Shown: positions 10,982 through 23,199, numbered from the stretch's first letter. The stretch is DNA of 64,000 nt from Coremacera marginata (GCA_914767935.1 OU612045.1:62012190-62076189), one strand, 5' to 3'. Translations and numbers: made by a program. Notes: generated by a model from the letters alone, not told the origin.

Positions 10982-11546
10982 TAACCTAATGATACCAACT
11001 CCCACCGAGTTAAATCCAGTACATATATGTCTATTTAAATTTTTAAATTGCACCTTATAGGAACAAACTAACTTGTTTTTAAAAACATCTAATTAAAAAA
11101 CTAATTTAAAATAAACCAGTATATGAACTACTTTTAATTATATTAAGGCGGCAACAACTCTGATGTTGACATGTTTTAATTGCAAATTTTTATTAGATTA
11201 CAAGTTTATATATATTTAACCATGTTATTTCATCAAATATTATTAACTTTAGGCCATCAGTAATAGTTTTCAATTGGTTATTTAAAAGCAATTAAAAAAA
11301 TAATTTAAATGTAACTAATTTAACAAGTAGTTGAAAATATATGCAGACAAAAGTCAATTGACTTATTTAGCGGACATCACCATACAAAATAAGTTAGTTC
11401 GTTCTATGGAAAAAAGTCAGAATTTCAACTAGTTATGGTTGATAAAAAACTACTTTATCAACTACTTTTAAATTAGTTGATTTTTCTACAGGGCAGCGTT
11501 TTCAGTATATCGATTGTTGAATTATAAGGTTGTCACTCTCTTCGCA

Positions 11547-11669
11547 GTACCCATAATTGTCAAAATCAGCCAATTTTGCGAATGAATACGAAAGAAGAAC
11601 GAGTGAAAAAAAGAGCGTTTGCAGATTTTCTATGTGATATCAACTTCGATTTGACAATTATGGGCACTA
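11547..11669. repeat. Small inverted-repeat unit inside the foldback element
   Basis: TACCCATAATTGTCAAAATC at 11547 is mirrored by GATTTGACAATTATGGGCA at about 11649, giving ~20-bp inverted ends 120 bp apart. Probably a MITE or a hairpin-forming remnant. Confidence 0.5.
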
Positions 11670-12619
11670 ATTTCAAACTGTCGTAAATAATGATAAAGTT
11701 TTGAATCTTGCCATGCGTGATTCTCTGATGTTAGTGCAAAGATTTAACTTTAAAACTTTAAAAAGATATATTGTTCAATGCAATTCGAACTAAGTTTTAT
11801 TGGTTCAAAAACATCGATATACAATCCAAATCCCAGTTGGTAAGCTGCACTGAAATCGGACTATCATCAGTTTGCATGAAATTGAATTCATTCTGAGAGA
11901 AAATTCTCCGCAATAAGTCTGGCCGAGTTTTTTAAAACTTGAAGAAATCAATACAAGTCCATTCCATGTTGCATTTGACTTGCAACATAGAGCTTTGACT
12001 ATAGACTTGAAGCTGGAACTTATCTAGCTTATCTTTTGCGAAAACTCTCTCGGCCGGCGCCGACGAGACAAGAAAACGCTGAATTTGTTTTGCTTAATTG
12101 CGGGACAAGCACTTCGAAATAGAATTTAAAAAGAGAGAATTTTTAAAAATGTTGATAATCTGGTATATACTAAAAATATTTGGAAAAATTTAAACTCCAG
12201 TACAAAATCCAGTACTTGATTTAATCCAGTACTTAGACCTCGAATTCAGTAAAGTTCTGGAAAAACCAGTACGGTTGGCATTATTAGTTAAACCGTATCG
12301 AAGCTTTGAACAAGATTATCTCGAAACTACTTTTTCAAAAAAATGCTCGTGCTGTAACTCAAAAAGTTCTTTACCGATCAGGCTGATATTTTCACAGGTG
12401 TTTTTTTATAGTAGTACCGGAAGGATGTATCTACAAGTTTAAAGATATCGTGTGAATAAATATTTTCGGGCTCAAAACTGTTGAAAAAATTGTCGAAAAT
12501 CTGTACCTTCGATTAAACAGCCGATATAATTTTAATTTGCAACTTTTTATTATATTTTTTTATAATACGTTTCTTATCTGATTTTAGCTAAACTTGCTAT
12601 TATGAGTTCTCATTTGAGT

Positions 12620-12692
12620 TGTGGCACTCTGGTTGACGCGTTTGCCTTGTAAGCGGTATGCCCAGGTTCAAATCTGACTGACGGCGCATTGT
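12620..12692 (+). repeat. tRNA-like SINE head, tandem copy 1
   Basis: GTGGCACTCTGGTTGACGCG followed by GCCTTGTAAGCGG and a B-box-like CCAGGTTCAAATCTG, then a T-rich tail with TTTTTGTTTTGTC. Same layout as the copy 150 bp downstream. It lacks a full cloverleaf, so this is a tRNA-derived retroposon remnant and not a tRNA gene. Confidence 0.5.
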
Positions 12693-12770
12693 TTTTCGTT
12701 TTTGTTTTGTCTTAAAAATGAGCTGTCGTTAGTTAATCTCTTATTATAAATCAAATTTTACACATAAATT

Positions 12771-12848
12771 GTGGTGGACGCGGCTGATTGGTTAGGGTGC
12801 CTGCCATGTAAGCAGGATGCCCAGGTTCAAATCCGCGGCTAGCGCATT
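12771..12848 (+). repeat. tRNA-like SINE head, tandem copy 2
   Basis: GATTGGTTAGGGTGCCTGCC resembles an A box and CCAGGTTCAAATCCGCGG carries a near-perfect B box. It is followed by GCGCATTTTACCC and a long T tract. It is the second, better preserved member of a head-to-tail pair with 12620-12692. Confidence 0.55.
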
Positions 12849-13607
12849 TTACCCGTTTTTTTTTGTTTTGTTTTAAAAATTTTAAATATTTACTTATTTG
12901 TTTTACACAAATACGTCAATGGTTCAAAAACGACCTAGTTTTCGATAAAATTAAAAACTTTTTTGCATAAACTTCATATTTTTTCCCCTCAGTGTATCAG
13001 TAAGCGCAGAAAAAACCCTCTTTTGTTTCAGATATGTGGACAAGTTTTGACAGCTGCGGCACTATTAGATGCCTCACAGCAGACGCCCGAAGAGCCACCA
13101 TTCTGTAAAAAAAAATTAATATATGTTTTATATCTAGTTTAAAAGCGTACTAAAAAGATAGAAAAATAAAAAACCCTGTAGAAAAATCAACTAATTTAAA
13201 AGTAGTTGAAAAAGTAGTTTTTTGTCAACCACAACTAGTTGAAATTCTGACTTTTTTCCATAGAACGAACTAACATATTTCGTATGGTGATGTCCGCTAA
13301 ATAAGTCAATTGACTTTCGTCTGCATATATTTTCAACTACTTGTTTAACTAGTTCAATTTAATTTTTAAATTTTAAGTTTCTACAACTCAAAGAGATAAT
13401 TTATTTGACTGTTTTGAAAAAAAAAAATACATAAATTCATTACGTGAATGCATAAGGCATCGTAAAAAATTAAATAAAAAAAGGCTATTTAGAATTGAGG
13501 TGGATGCCGCCTTAATATAATTCAAAGTAGTTCATATACTAGTTTATTTTAAATTAGTTTTTTAATTAGTTGTTTTTAAAAACAAATTAGTTTGTTCCTA
13601 TAGGGAA

Positions 13608-16600
13608 GTGATCCAATTATATTACAATATCTCGAAAAAATTCATTAAACACGACTAATTTCATCTTGTCTAAAGATATGCACCCCTTAAGACAACTGAC
13701 CGTTGTTGCTATTATATCAGATGAATAAGGAAATGCATACAAATAAACATGAGTACATTTGCGGTCCACGGTTCAATATGAATTTATTCCGAAAATTTAT
13801 AATTTAAAATTCCTTGTTTGGCTTAACATGAAAAAACACAACTAATCTAGAAAAAAGGACAACACTAAAATGCGTATCTGTTAGTGTCAGTTTGCGTAAC
13901 TGTCATTTGAAAAGTTGACAAAAAAATATTGCAATGGCTTTGAAGTGACAGCGAACAGAACATGAGTGGCAAATGAATTAGAGAAGAATGCAAAAAAACC
14001 CTAGAAAAAAGTAAAAATAATCATAACCATGCGAACGACTGCGACACGCGGTTGGGGTAAAAATACTTAAATTTAAACAAATACAATATATAAAGACATA
14101 CATACGCAAAATTTACTTTATGGGTAAAAGATAAGCTGAAACATGTTTCAAACAAACAAAATATTATGTGCAAAGTTCACAAAGAATAAAAAAAAACAAA
14201 AAAAGCAGATTTTATTAAAACAAATTAAAACAAACAAACCATCAAAAATGTTGACTATTTTAATTGAATTGATAATAAATTAATTGATAATAAAAGACTT
14301 TTTTTTTTTTAAAAAAACTAACACTTAATGAGCAACGTTATTGCAAATCAACTCAAATATATTTTTGCAGAGTGGGGCAAAATTAAGTTGACTCGTTTAA
14401 GCCAAAGAAATCAAAGTTTTCTGAGTATATTCGTATAAAAAGAATTAAGAAACGTCAAAGGAATTTCCGAAATTTGGTAAATAAAACTAAAAAAAGAAGT
14501 TTTACCAACAGAGTGTTAACAGGAATTCATTAAAAAAAAAGAGAAAAATAGAAAACCTTGGAATTGTAAAGAAAAACCGCAAAATTAAACAGAAAAAGTT
14601 GTTGTATCCATAAGATGCATATAATAAATATTTAAACATACGCGTTTCTGAGAGATTTCCACGAAGCTTTCTGATGTTGAAAACCAAAGGCAAACAGACG
14701 GGAAAGTAAGAGCGTCACAGTCATGAAAAAAAACCAACATTAAATAATGACTAATTTAGGCCAACTGAAGGGGTGCGGTGCAATGCGATGGATTGTATCT
14801 TAATTGCGGGACAAACAAAGCTTAATTCAAACTAAAAGCTAAAACAACAATGCACTGAATGCGACACCTGATTGGCACCAACTGTTCGGGAGCGTCACCT
14901 GAACAAACAACAGCACCAGCTACAACTAATTAAATCACATCCAGATATAGATACAGCTACAGATACTTTGTTATAGATACAATTTGTTTATTTTAAATTG
15001 AACGTTTGCACATTTTTCACCAACAAGCTATCTTCACTTAATATTATTTGGATTCAGCTGGCTGCAGCACCTTTTTTGTAGATCGTTTGGATCGATTCTA
15101 TTGAGTGATTGATTGACTGTTTGCTATCATGATCGCGTTTTTTTTTTCTTTGGCTAGCTTAAACTTTTAACTGCCTAACTAGTTTTAGATTAAATTTGTT
15201 GTGTCCAAGTTGTTGTTGTTGTAGTTGTTGCTACTGCTGAAGTTGTTTTAGTACTTTCTAGTTTGACTCGCATTCCATGCGTCAAGTTTGGGTTAGACGC
15301 CGTTTAACGTTTTCAGTGTCAATCGATCGAAAATAGCGCCTTACTTTTTGTAACTCTTAATATAGAGGTTTTTTTTTTGTTTTGCTTTTACTTTTATGTT
15401 TATATTTTTTACATTTTGCTCTTGACTCATCTGCTGGATTAATCATCATTGAGTTATTTTAAATGATTGTTTTGTTGGTGTTGTTGTTATTTGTCATAGG
15501 TATTATTTGTTCATTTCTTTGTTTTATGGCCACCATATAATTAAGGTGAAGTATCTGAAACAGGATTTATTAACGACTGAAAAGAAGTGCATTTAATAAA
15601 ATAACAGAAATGCAAATTTGACGCGATTATAACGAATAATTCCCGATAGCCAAGAATAATGGAAGAGGAAGATTTTAATATTGAACTCAATTCCCAGCTA
15701 TCGATTACAATGTGTAATTAGGCAGTTTTTGACGGATGTATTCGAAACTTCATCGACAGCTTCTTTGACTAAAAATTTCTCCAGCGAATATATCTCGCTT
15801 CAATTAACGTGGGAACTAAAAGTTGCTTCGATTATTTTTAAGTATAAGTGATATATGTACGTATTTTGAAAGCATATCCGTTGCCTTACCCACTCATATG
15901 TTAATTTGTTAGTATATATTTTTCAAAACTAATTAAAAATTTCAGACAAATTTATAGGTCTGAGATTAAAATCATCTACCTTTTTCGTAATTGTTCATTA
16001 GTAAGTTTTAAATTTTTTTCATTTGAATGGAGAAAAAGGAAATTACTTCTGTATAAAATAACATGTATTGCCTAAAGTCAGTACATTTTTATTATTTTTT
16101 TCCATATTTTTTTTTTTAATTTATTGTTCAAATAAAATGCTATTTTATTTACCTTCATTTTATCACTCTTTATTTCAATGTTGTCTGTGCTAATATTTGC
16201 GAATCTTTTATGTGATCGCTTCTAAAAATTATTTACGCCTTTTGTATATTATTTAAAATGAATTTCATCATATTGAACAGTAAATATCGAAAAAGTTGAC
16301 AGAGTACTAGCGGAAGATTTAATGCGAAATTGAGTAACCTTCGGCATAAAATGCTTTCCGTCTGAGTCAATAAATATTTAAAAATATGTGAAGCTATTCA
16401 TACACTTTTGCATTGTTGGTATATCAATTTATTCCATTCAAAGATAGTAATTATGAAATACTAGCAAAGTGTTAAAATTTTTTAACCACTCTGTGGCATA
16501 AAATTTCGTTTGGAATAAGAAATGGAATCATACTTCATCAAGTTATAATTATTTGGTTTCGAAAAACAAAAACTTTTTAGCGGAGAGTTTTGCTACTCTT

Positions 16601-16636
16601 TTGTGGAGAGAGGACATTGAATAATCGAAAATAACA
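13608..16636. other. Intergenic or intronic, TE-poor; no gene recognised
   Basis: About 3 kb of AT-rich DNA with no supported open frame. From 14100 to 15540 there are lysine-codon-like A tracts and short GTT/CAA triplet runs (15215-15240, 15475-15495), which resemble intronic or UTR sequence of a large fly gene. The phrase TTAATTGCGGGACAA occurs at 14798 and also inside the foldback element (12093). Confidence 0.4.
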
Positions 16637-16897
16637 CACGCAGAGAAAATTTTCGTTTAGCGCAACTGAAAAATTAGCCAGCTGTAGTAGCTGCAAACGA
16701 ATATTCAGTTGTAACTAACGAAAAAATAGCGAAAATATCGAAAAAATAGAAAAAAAGCAACAATTCGCTTTACAATATGCAAATATGCATTTTTATTGAA
16801 TTTTAATATTATAATTTTTTTTTTATTATAAACATTTCTTCTAGCACATAAATTCAATATGATTTGAAATAATTGATATTTATCTTACTTCAATCAT

Positions 16898-16962
16898 TGG
16901 AATTCGAACCCGGACTCGTCGATGTCGGTCTGCTTAACGTGTTGCACCACCGTCAATTGAAT
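16898..16962 (-). repeat. tRNA-like SINE head
   Basis: Read on the minus strand: GGTGGTGCAACACGTTAAGC as an A-box region and CCGGGTTCGAATTCC as a B box, 30 bp apart. No acceptor-stem pairing was found, so it is not called as a tRNA gene. Confidence 0.5.
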
Positions 16963-17127
16963 TTTCAGTCGGCTAATATTCGCCTAGTGCTGCTGCTTGG
17001 AGTTCAATTGTATTGAAGTAAAGTTACACAATTTTTTTCCGTTTATGCCAAAAGTTAAATATTTGTCATGGACAGAAGCTCGACAGAAGCCCGACAAAAA
17101 CGAAAACTTTCCACCAGATTTTTGGGG

Positions 17128-17195
17128 TGGCCGTGCCATAGTGGTTAAAGTGCTTGATTTGTATGCGAAACAGCCTAGGTTCGAGCCCCCAGCTG
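17128..17195 (+). repeat. tRNA-like SINE head
   Basis: GCCGTGCCATAGTGGTTAAAG (first 20 bases GCCGTGCCATAGTGGTTAAA) gives an A box and TAGGTTCGAGCCCCC a B box, then CAGCTGACACG and a T-rich tract. The GCTGACACG after the B box resembles the ATCTGACACAG of the main SINE family in this window, so the two may be related. Confidence 0.55.
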
Positions 17196-17240
17196 ACACG
17201 AATTTGTTTTTCATTTTTTTGCTTGGTTTTATTAGAAATT

Positions 17241-17270
17241 GAATTGAATTGAATTGAATTGAATTGAATT
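17241..17270. repeat. (GAATT)6 microsatellite
   Basis: Six perfect copies of GAATT with imperfect flanks (AAATT, GAAAT). It gives repeat-made open frames on both strands that should be ignored. Confidence 0.95.
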
Positions 17271-17507
17271 GAAATAGAAATTGAATAGAAATAGAAATGC
17301 AACAAACAAATTCTTTATTTGCCGCAATTCAAAAATTGCACGCTCTTATAACAGACGAAATTCATTTCCTGCCACTAAATAACCCGTTTTCCACAACTTT
17401 TTCCGTTTCTCGTAACTGTTGAAACGTTTGCAAAAAACGTTTCCAAGCACAATAAACGAAGTTGGTTTACTGCAAATTGGTGATAAACGATTTTTTTTCT
17501 CTGCGTG

Positions 17508-17819
17508 CAAGAATAACAAAGAAAACACTGATAAGTATGTGGTATATGTACATAGATTTAAATTTATATTAATTAAATCTTACGTCTTTTCTTTCTTTTC
17601 CAGATATTCGAGAGATGATGGAAACTTTAATAATAAAAAACGTTTTATGGAAAAACTAGACTTACGTGGCTACTAATCAATAAGTGATTAGTTTCACCGC
17701 CAAACGATCTCATCGGAGAAGCCGATCGAGCCACTCGCTCAAGAATAGAGACTCGACACTGGAACGAATCGATAAAGCAGTAAGTTTAAAAATCTACTAC
17801 TATATTCATGTGTTATTTT
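17508..17819. other. Intergenic, no gene seen
   Basis: Short AT-rich gap. A slightly GC-richer patch (17700-17775, CGATCTCATCGGAGAAGCC) has no recognisable coding content beyond one short frame. Confidence 0.35.
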
Positions 17820-18335
17820 TATTAATAGCGCGCGTTGCTACGCCTAAAACGAACAACTTTTATTTGACCCTTTGTTTGACACCACGCTCATTTTCCAATG
17901 CCCGTCCCAGTTTCCCGGTAGCGGGACATCACCAAATAGTGAGAAACTCCATTCTGAGTTTCAATGTTCTGTGACTTTTACTTCCAAAGCTATTCGATAT
18001 ATAAAATTTGGCTTATATGGGTGGAGCTACACCGCCTCGTCCAATGCGCGTCCAAGTTTTCCATTAAAAGGACATCATCAAGTGCTAACTCCACTCTGAA
18101 CTTCAATGTTCTGTGCCTTTAACTGTCATATCTATTCTGTGTCGAAAAATATGATTTTTATGGGCGAAGCCACTCCCATTTTGCATAGAAGGGTGCAAAG
18201 TACTTTACAACCTATTCTCATACCTACCAAGTATACAAAAAAAATTTCATTAAAATCGGTTGAAACGTTTCGGAGGAGTTCGGCCACAAACATCGCGACA
18301 CAAGATTTTTATATATTAGAAGAAGAAGATAGCAC
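17820..18335 (+). repeat. Interspersed repeat with two head-to-tail ~145-bp units
   Basis: The two units are recognised by the paired phrases CCAATGCCCGTCCCAGTTT / CCAATGCGCGTCCAAGTTT (17896, 18040), GGGACATCACCAAATAGTG / AGGACATCATCAAGTGC, and CTGAGTTTCAATGTTCTGTG / CTGAACTTCAATGTTCTGTG. After unit two come TTATGGGCGAAGCCACTCCC and a terminal module, TTTCATTAAAATCGGTTGAA ... GACACAAGATTTTTATATAT, that ends in GAAGAAGAAGAT. Related terminal modules occur at 23820-23905 and 54440-54530. Non-coding; family unnamed. Confidence 0.65.
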
Positions 18336-19440
18336 TGTTCAAAAACATTTCGTCGTCAATACAGATTTCAACATATGCTCAATACAAGAAAATCACTAAA
18401 TTTATGTGTGTAAAAAATTATGTTATGAGTACATAGATTTATTTAGTCCGTCCAACAGGTTTTTCCCTCTGTGTAGTCCCGTGGCTTGAAAAGCTGAGAA
18501 AAACCAACAAACAAAACTTGTTTCTTAACAAACAATTGATTTCATATACAAGGTAGGAAATTAGTATATGTTTTTAATTAAAAATTGTCAGAAAGAATTA
18601 AAAACACAGTACACTTTAATTTTTTTTATAAAATGTTAACAAAATGTATTCATAGCTACCATTCATTTTTGCAAAACAGCAAACAATCCTTTTTCAACAG
18701 CCAGCTGGTAGATACAAACGAATAGTGCTGTAAACAGTTTTTAATGGAATGCCAAAATAAAGTGTTACATTTTTGCAACTTTTTAGAATGCCATTACTCG
18801 AAAAAGGGTTGCAAGCAATGATTTTAAATAATGTTGTTTAGTTGAAGTGAACTGTTTTATTAATTCTTGTATTGCATCTTAATATATGGAAAAGTTCAGA
18901 GAAATCAGTGAAATTCAGGAATCCTTATAATTCCGGGACTGACGCGTAAATATTTTTTGTCAAATTGCCCAAGTTTAATGCTCCATTGTAAAAATCAGTG
19001 AAAAAAAATATCTAAAACAATTTTTTTTCCAACTCAAAGTCAATGTTACTCAATTAGCCTTATAAACCATGAGTATTCTAAATAAGTACTTTAAAAAACA
19101 TTAATATTTGATAATCAGACTTTAGTATAAAAAAAGAAAATTATGGGAAAGAATCTTTGGCTAATGCAAAAATAAATGCAATCATTTAAAGACAAGTAAA
19201 GTTAAACATCAAAAAATTATACTAAAAACAAAAAAAAAACTCTTTTATCGATGAAACATACGTGACGAAAAAAGGTAAAGGTTAATTTTCTCGAATTCCT
19301 GATTTCCGATTTGAATAAACCTTTTCAAAAGTAACATTCAACATACCCGTAATAGTTTTACACTGTTTAACATTTTAAAAAATGCTGCGAGCGTCACCAG
19401 GGTGGCCCAAGGTGACACTTATAACTAAATTTTGGAGAAA
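18336..19440. other. Intergenic, no gene seen
   Basis: AT-rich filler between two repeats, no open frame or element supported. Confidence 0.4.
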
Positions 19441-20508
19441 ACTAGTAAGGAATGGACCTTCGACAGTGTACCGAAGCTAACATACTACCCCCCCCCCCCC
19501 CCCCCCCCCGCGGCCGTAATGAAGTATATCCGAAGTCTTTAGACGTCTATAAAATTTTTATGTATAATTTGCAAAAATATTTGTGTCATACGCTTTATTT
19601 AATTTTACCCTTGGCTGCCACATAGAATAATTTGTAAACAAAGTAAAATGCCACCCACACCCACTTTTCTAGTATAAAGACTCCACATTTTACCGAATAA
19701 TATATTTATGGATTAGATAAACGACGTGGGCGGAACTTGGGTACATACAGACACGATGTCATTCAGTTATATATATTTTCGAAAGTTTTTCAATTTTGAT
19801 CAAGTCACTTTGCATTGAAAATATCAAATATCAAAAAGTCGCTTATGTTAAATATCAAGGTTTGTATGCAAAATTTCAAGACATTTCTGTAAATTCTGCA
19901 GATTTTTAAGCGATTTAACGTTTCAAATAAGGCTACTTTGTATGGGAGGTAGGCGTGGTTTTTATCCGATTTACCCAAATTTCATTGTCAGGATTTATAT
20001 TGAAGACCAATATTAGCTTTGGTCTTTCAAGGCATTTAAATTTCAAGGCATTTCATTAATTTTTGTGGATTTTAAAGAGATTTTACTATTAAAATAAAGT
20101 CACTTTGTATGGGAAGTAGGCGTGGTTTTCATCCGATTTTCATAGTAAGGATTTATATTGAATATCAAAGCATACATGTCAAATTTCAAGGAATTTCATT
20201 AATGATTGTGGATTCTGAAGAGATTTTACGGTTAAAATAAAGTCACTTTGTATGGGAGGTAGGCGTGGTTTTCATCCGATTTGGCTCATTCTCGATCTTG
20301 ATCTTCCTTTTTTAAAAAAAAGCTTATATTTTGAATTTTATTGCGATAACTTTAAAATTACGGCTGTAATCGTGTCGACAGACGGACAGATGGACACACG
20401 GAAATCGACTCAGGAGGTGATGTTGATCAAAAATATATAAACTTTTCTATAACTGCCACGCCTCCTTATTGGCGTTACAAACGGAATTGGGGTATAAACG
20501 TGGACGGA
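19441..20508 (+). repeat. Interspersed repeat family R1, copy 3
   Basis: Starts at ACTAGTAAGGAATGGACC (aligning with base 208 of copy 1, so its left ~200 bp are missing) and ends at GGAATTGGGGTATAAACG. Carries at least three GGAGGTAGGCGTGGTTTTC-type sub-units (19945, 20115, 20260) and the GACAGACGGACAGATGG block (20376). The C-rich stretch found in every copy is expanded here to a run of 22 cytosines (19488-19509). Confidence 0.85.
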
Positions 20509-22710
20509 ATTTATTTGACTATTATTATAAACACGGAAAATAAGATTTTAATTTGTTTTTTTTTTTTTATGAACAATTTAATAAAAATTAAATCTAACAC
20601 TTATCTCAAATCTTCATTTTGACACCCTGCATTTCAATGGTTCTTTCTGAATAATTTAAATAAAGCAACGCTAAGTACAACAATGTATGAAGCCTCATTA
20701 AACCCTCTGGTTCTCACGTCGTTGAATGCTTTGAGATTTTAATATTTTGTTTTTTTTTTTTTAAATAACAATTTTGTATTAAACCTTTTTTTAAAGATAC
20801 TCAGGATTTAATTAAACGCTTTTAAATGTTTCCTGATGAAGGTCGTAGTAGGAGGTTTTAGTTTCATTTTGATGGATTTATGTAGATGGCGATCGCAACT
20901 TTTGTTCTGATTTTACTTATATTCTTATCATCAGAAAAGTTTGAAATAAAAAAGGGTTTCTACTAAATTTAAGCTCGATGTCTCATTTCAATAGGGTTTC
21001 TTATATTTTTGCCATCTTGGTGTTAGCAGCTATGCTTCATAAATACATAAAAAACATTTTTTTCCATGAAAAATGTTTTTTTCATTTAAAGCTTCACTAT
21101 AATGATGGTACATCAAATTAAAAAAAAAAAATAAAAAAATCATTATAAATTGTGACGTCACGTACGCTATTTGAAAAATTTTTTTAAAATCACTCGAACA
21201 ATTTTTCTAGCTTTTGCTTACGGAGAAGTGACCAAAATACATTTTTTCACTAGAAAATAAGCTTCTTGCTAAGAAAATTTTTTCTGTTTTTTTGTGGTTA
21301 ATTATGGAAAAACGTAAGTCAATCTTTGGCTTTCACTTAAATACGAGAAACGTACGTGTTGCTTTTTAAAGTTGAATAAATAGAATTGCATAGAATGGCT
21401 TAAAAGGCATATACTCGGTCAATTAAATATATTTATACTCCCACCGTTTCTTGTACAACAACGATTTCAAAAATTTCTGAATTGCGAACGAAATTGATGT
21501 ATTGACGATGTAATGACGACAAAATAAAATTGAAAAAATCATTGCTATCTCAGCGAAAGTTTTTTTTTTAATTTTATTGGTATGCATTTTAAATTTAAAT
21601 AGGAAAAACTAAACCTAAACTAAACCTAAAAAGTATTATAGAATGTCGAATAACCCGACTCACAGTTACCGGATTTTCAAATAATCCGAAATTGTTTATG
21701 TATTGTATACTAGCTTATCCCTTATAAAGAGCGTAGCTTGAGTGAAGCCATGCTTTTATAGTAAGTTCGTACCGAGTTTCATTGATGTGTGACTTTTTTC
21801 GAAAGCTAAAGCGAAAATTTGGTGTGCTAAAAAAGTACCCCGCCCCACGTCTAACGCCCATTAAATGTTACCAGTGAAACGGTATGTGTAAATTGAGGTC
21901 GAATACTGAATTCCGAGGCTGTGCGACCATTAATTCCAGAATTGTTCAATATCGAAATTTGAAGTGTATTTAAGGTGCCTTTTATGATTGGCACCAGACT
22001 TCACAGGAACACTCTCAAGGCTTTGGTATAAAAATTGGCTCAGCGCTTTCGGAGTCTTTACTTTATATACACATATACCCATACCAATATACCCATACCC
22101 ATCCATAGGAAAAAAAGTTGTTCGGTCCGGTTCTTCAAAATAATCCATTGCTTATGTGGTGATGATCCCCAAAATATTTCGACTAAGCATATTGGCTAGT
22201 ATGGTAGTTAAAAGAAAATAAACGGTCGGAAAAAACAGTAAAAAAGCATCAAAAAATCTTCGATTTATGCCATTGCACCAAAGATAATGCGGATTTTTAT
22301 GGATTGTCTTAACTTTTTTCATACTATTTTCACTAAAATTTTAATTAATTTTTTCCATACTACTTTTTGTCAAATAAATTGTATAATGTAAAAAAAGTGT
22401 AAATATTTTTGTAATTTCATTCAATTCAATTCTACACTTTACACTTTATTTTATCATCAATACATAATTTATTTGATTAAAAGTAAAATGGAAAAACAAA
22501 AAAAAAAAAAAAAATTAATTTGAATTTTAGTGGAAATAATAAAAAAATGTTGGAAAATTAAAAAAATCCGTATTAGCTCTGGTCCGACTGCAAAAATTTT
22601 AAATTTATTGGTAAAGAACTTTTTCATTACTTTCTGACCGTTTGTTTTTTTTAACTATCACACCAGTAAATATTTTTACAAAAAAATCGATTTTTAGAAG
22701 ATATTCAAAC
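20509..22710. other. Intergenic with a TACTAGC-type repeat at 21709
   Basis: No gene supported. Around 21709-22150 the sequence begins TACTAGCTTATCCC and runs into GTAGCTTGAGTGAAGCCATG, resembling the start of the repeat at 53603 and 30971. An inverted module with GGCACCAGACTTCAC (21990) and ATACCCATACCAATATACCC (22076) follows. The rest is AT-rich with long A/T runs. Confidence 0.4.
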
Positions 22711-23057
22711 CATTACGCGGCATACTGGTTGAGGTGCGTGGATTTTATGCGATAGAGCCCCATCGAATCGGAAGGTTCGAATCCCATCTGACACAGAAAG
22801 TTTTTTCAATTGAATTAATTTTTCTGTTCGGCCATCATCTCTCTGCAGACAATGGCAAACTTCAGAGAGTAAAAACTGCCATGAAAAGCTTCTTAAGAAC
22901 ATAAGCCGTTCGGAGTCGACATAAAACTTGTAGGTCCAGTTCTCGATCATTTGTGTTCAAACATTTCATAACTCGCACAACACAATTGATCATAAAATGA
23001 TCCGTCAAAGTCTTTTCAAGGGCTGTAATGGCCATTTCGTTTTTTTTTTTTTTATTT
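22711..23057 (+). repeat. tRNA-headed SINE, copy A
   Basis: Head: CATTACGCGGCATACTGG and GGAAGGTTCGAATCCCATC (perfect B box); the A box is more divergent than in copies B and C. Body shared with copy C: ATCTGACACAGAAAG, TTTTTCTGTTCGGCC, CTCTCTGCAGACAATGGC, GAAAAGCTTCTTAAGAAC, CATAAGCCGTTCGGAGTCG, TGTAGGTCCAGTTCTCGATC. The 3' end is GGGCTGTAATGGCCATTTCG followed by a T tract. Pol III-type retroposon; no coding capacity. Confidence 0.88.
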
Positions 23058-23199
23058 TAAACCATTATAGATCACAGATGGCTATCGCTAGAGTCGAAAT
23101 ATTAAGGAAATCATCATAATATACAGCAAGCATTATTTTGGGAATCGACTCGAATATTATTTTCCGTGAGGAGCCTCAGTATACATACATACATTTTTA

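Larger units (their letters stand above)
11055..13607. mobile_element. 2.55-kb element with ~440-bp inverted arms (foldback-like)
   Basis: The left arm (about 11055-11497) and right arm (about 13170-13607) are inverted copies. Matching blocks include TATAGGAACAAACTAA at the outer ends, GAACTACTTT...TTATATTAAGGCGGCA, AAGTCAATTGACTTATTTAG, GTTCGTTCTATGGAAAAAAG, and at the inner ends GTTGATTTTTCTACAGGG. The 1.67-kb centre has no transposase; it holds a small 120-bp hairpin element and two tRNA-like heads. Each arm has its own candidate termini (CCTATAGGAAC... outer and CCCTGTAGAAA... inner), so an alternative is two inverted copies of a ~440-bp MITE flanking unrelated DNA. No convincing target duplication seen. 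Confidence 0.75.
16637..17507. mobile_element. 871-bp TIR element containing two divergent tRNA-like heads
   Basis: The left end is CACGCAGAGAAAATTTTCG and the right end inverted is CACGCAGAGAAAAAAAATCG, about 24 bp with few mismatches. Inside lie a minus-strand tRNA-like head (16898-16962), a plus-strand tRNA-like head (17128-17195) and a GAATT microsatellite (17241-17270). No transposase. The flanks share an AATAAC-like phrase but no exact target duplication is certain. Non-autonomous DNA element is the simplest reading. Confidence 0.55.

Noticed and set aside
21600..21640. CTAAAC/CCTAAA-like short repeats resembling telomere sequence
   Set aside because: Only two or three irregular units, and flies lack such simple telomeric repeats.
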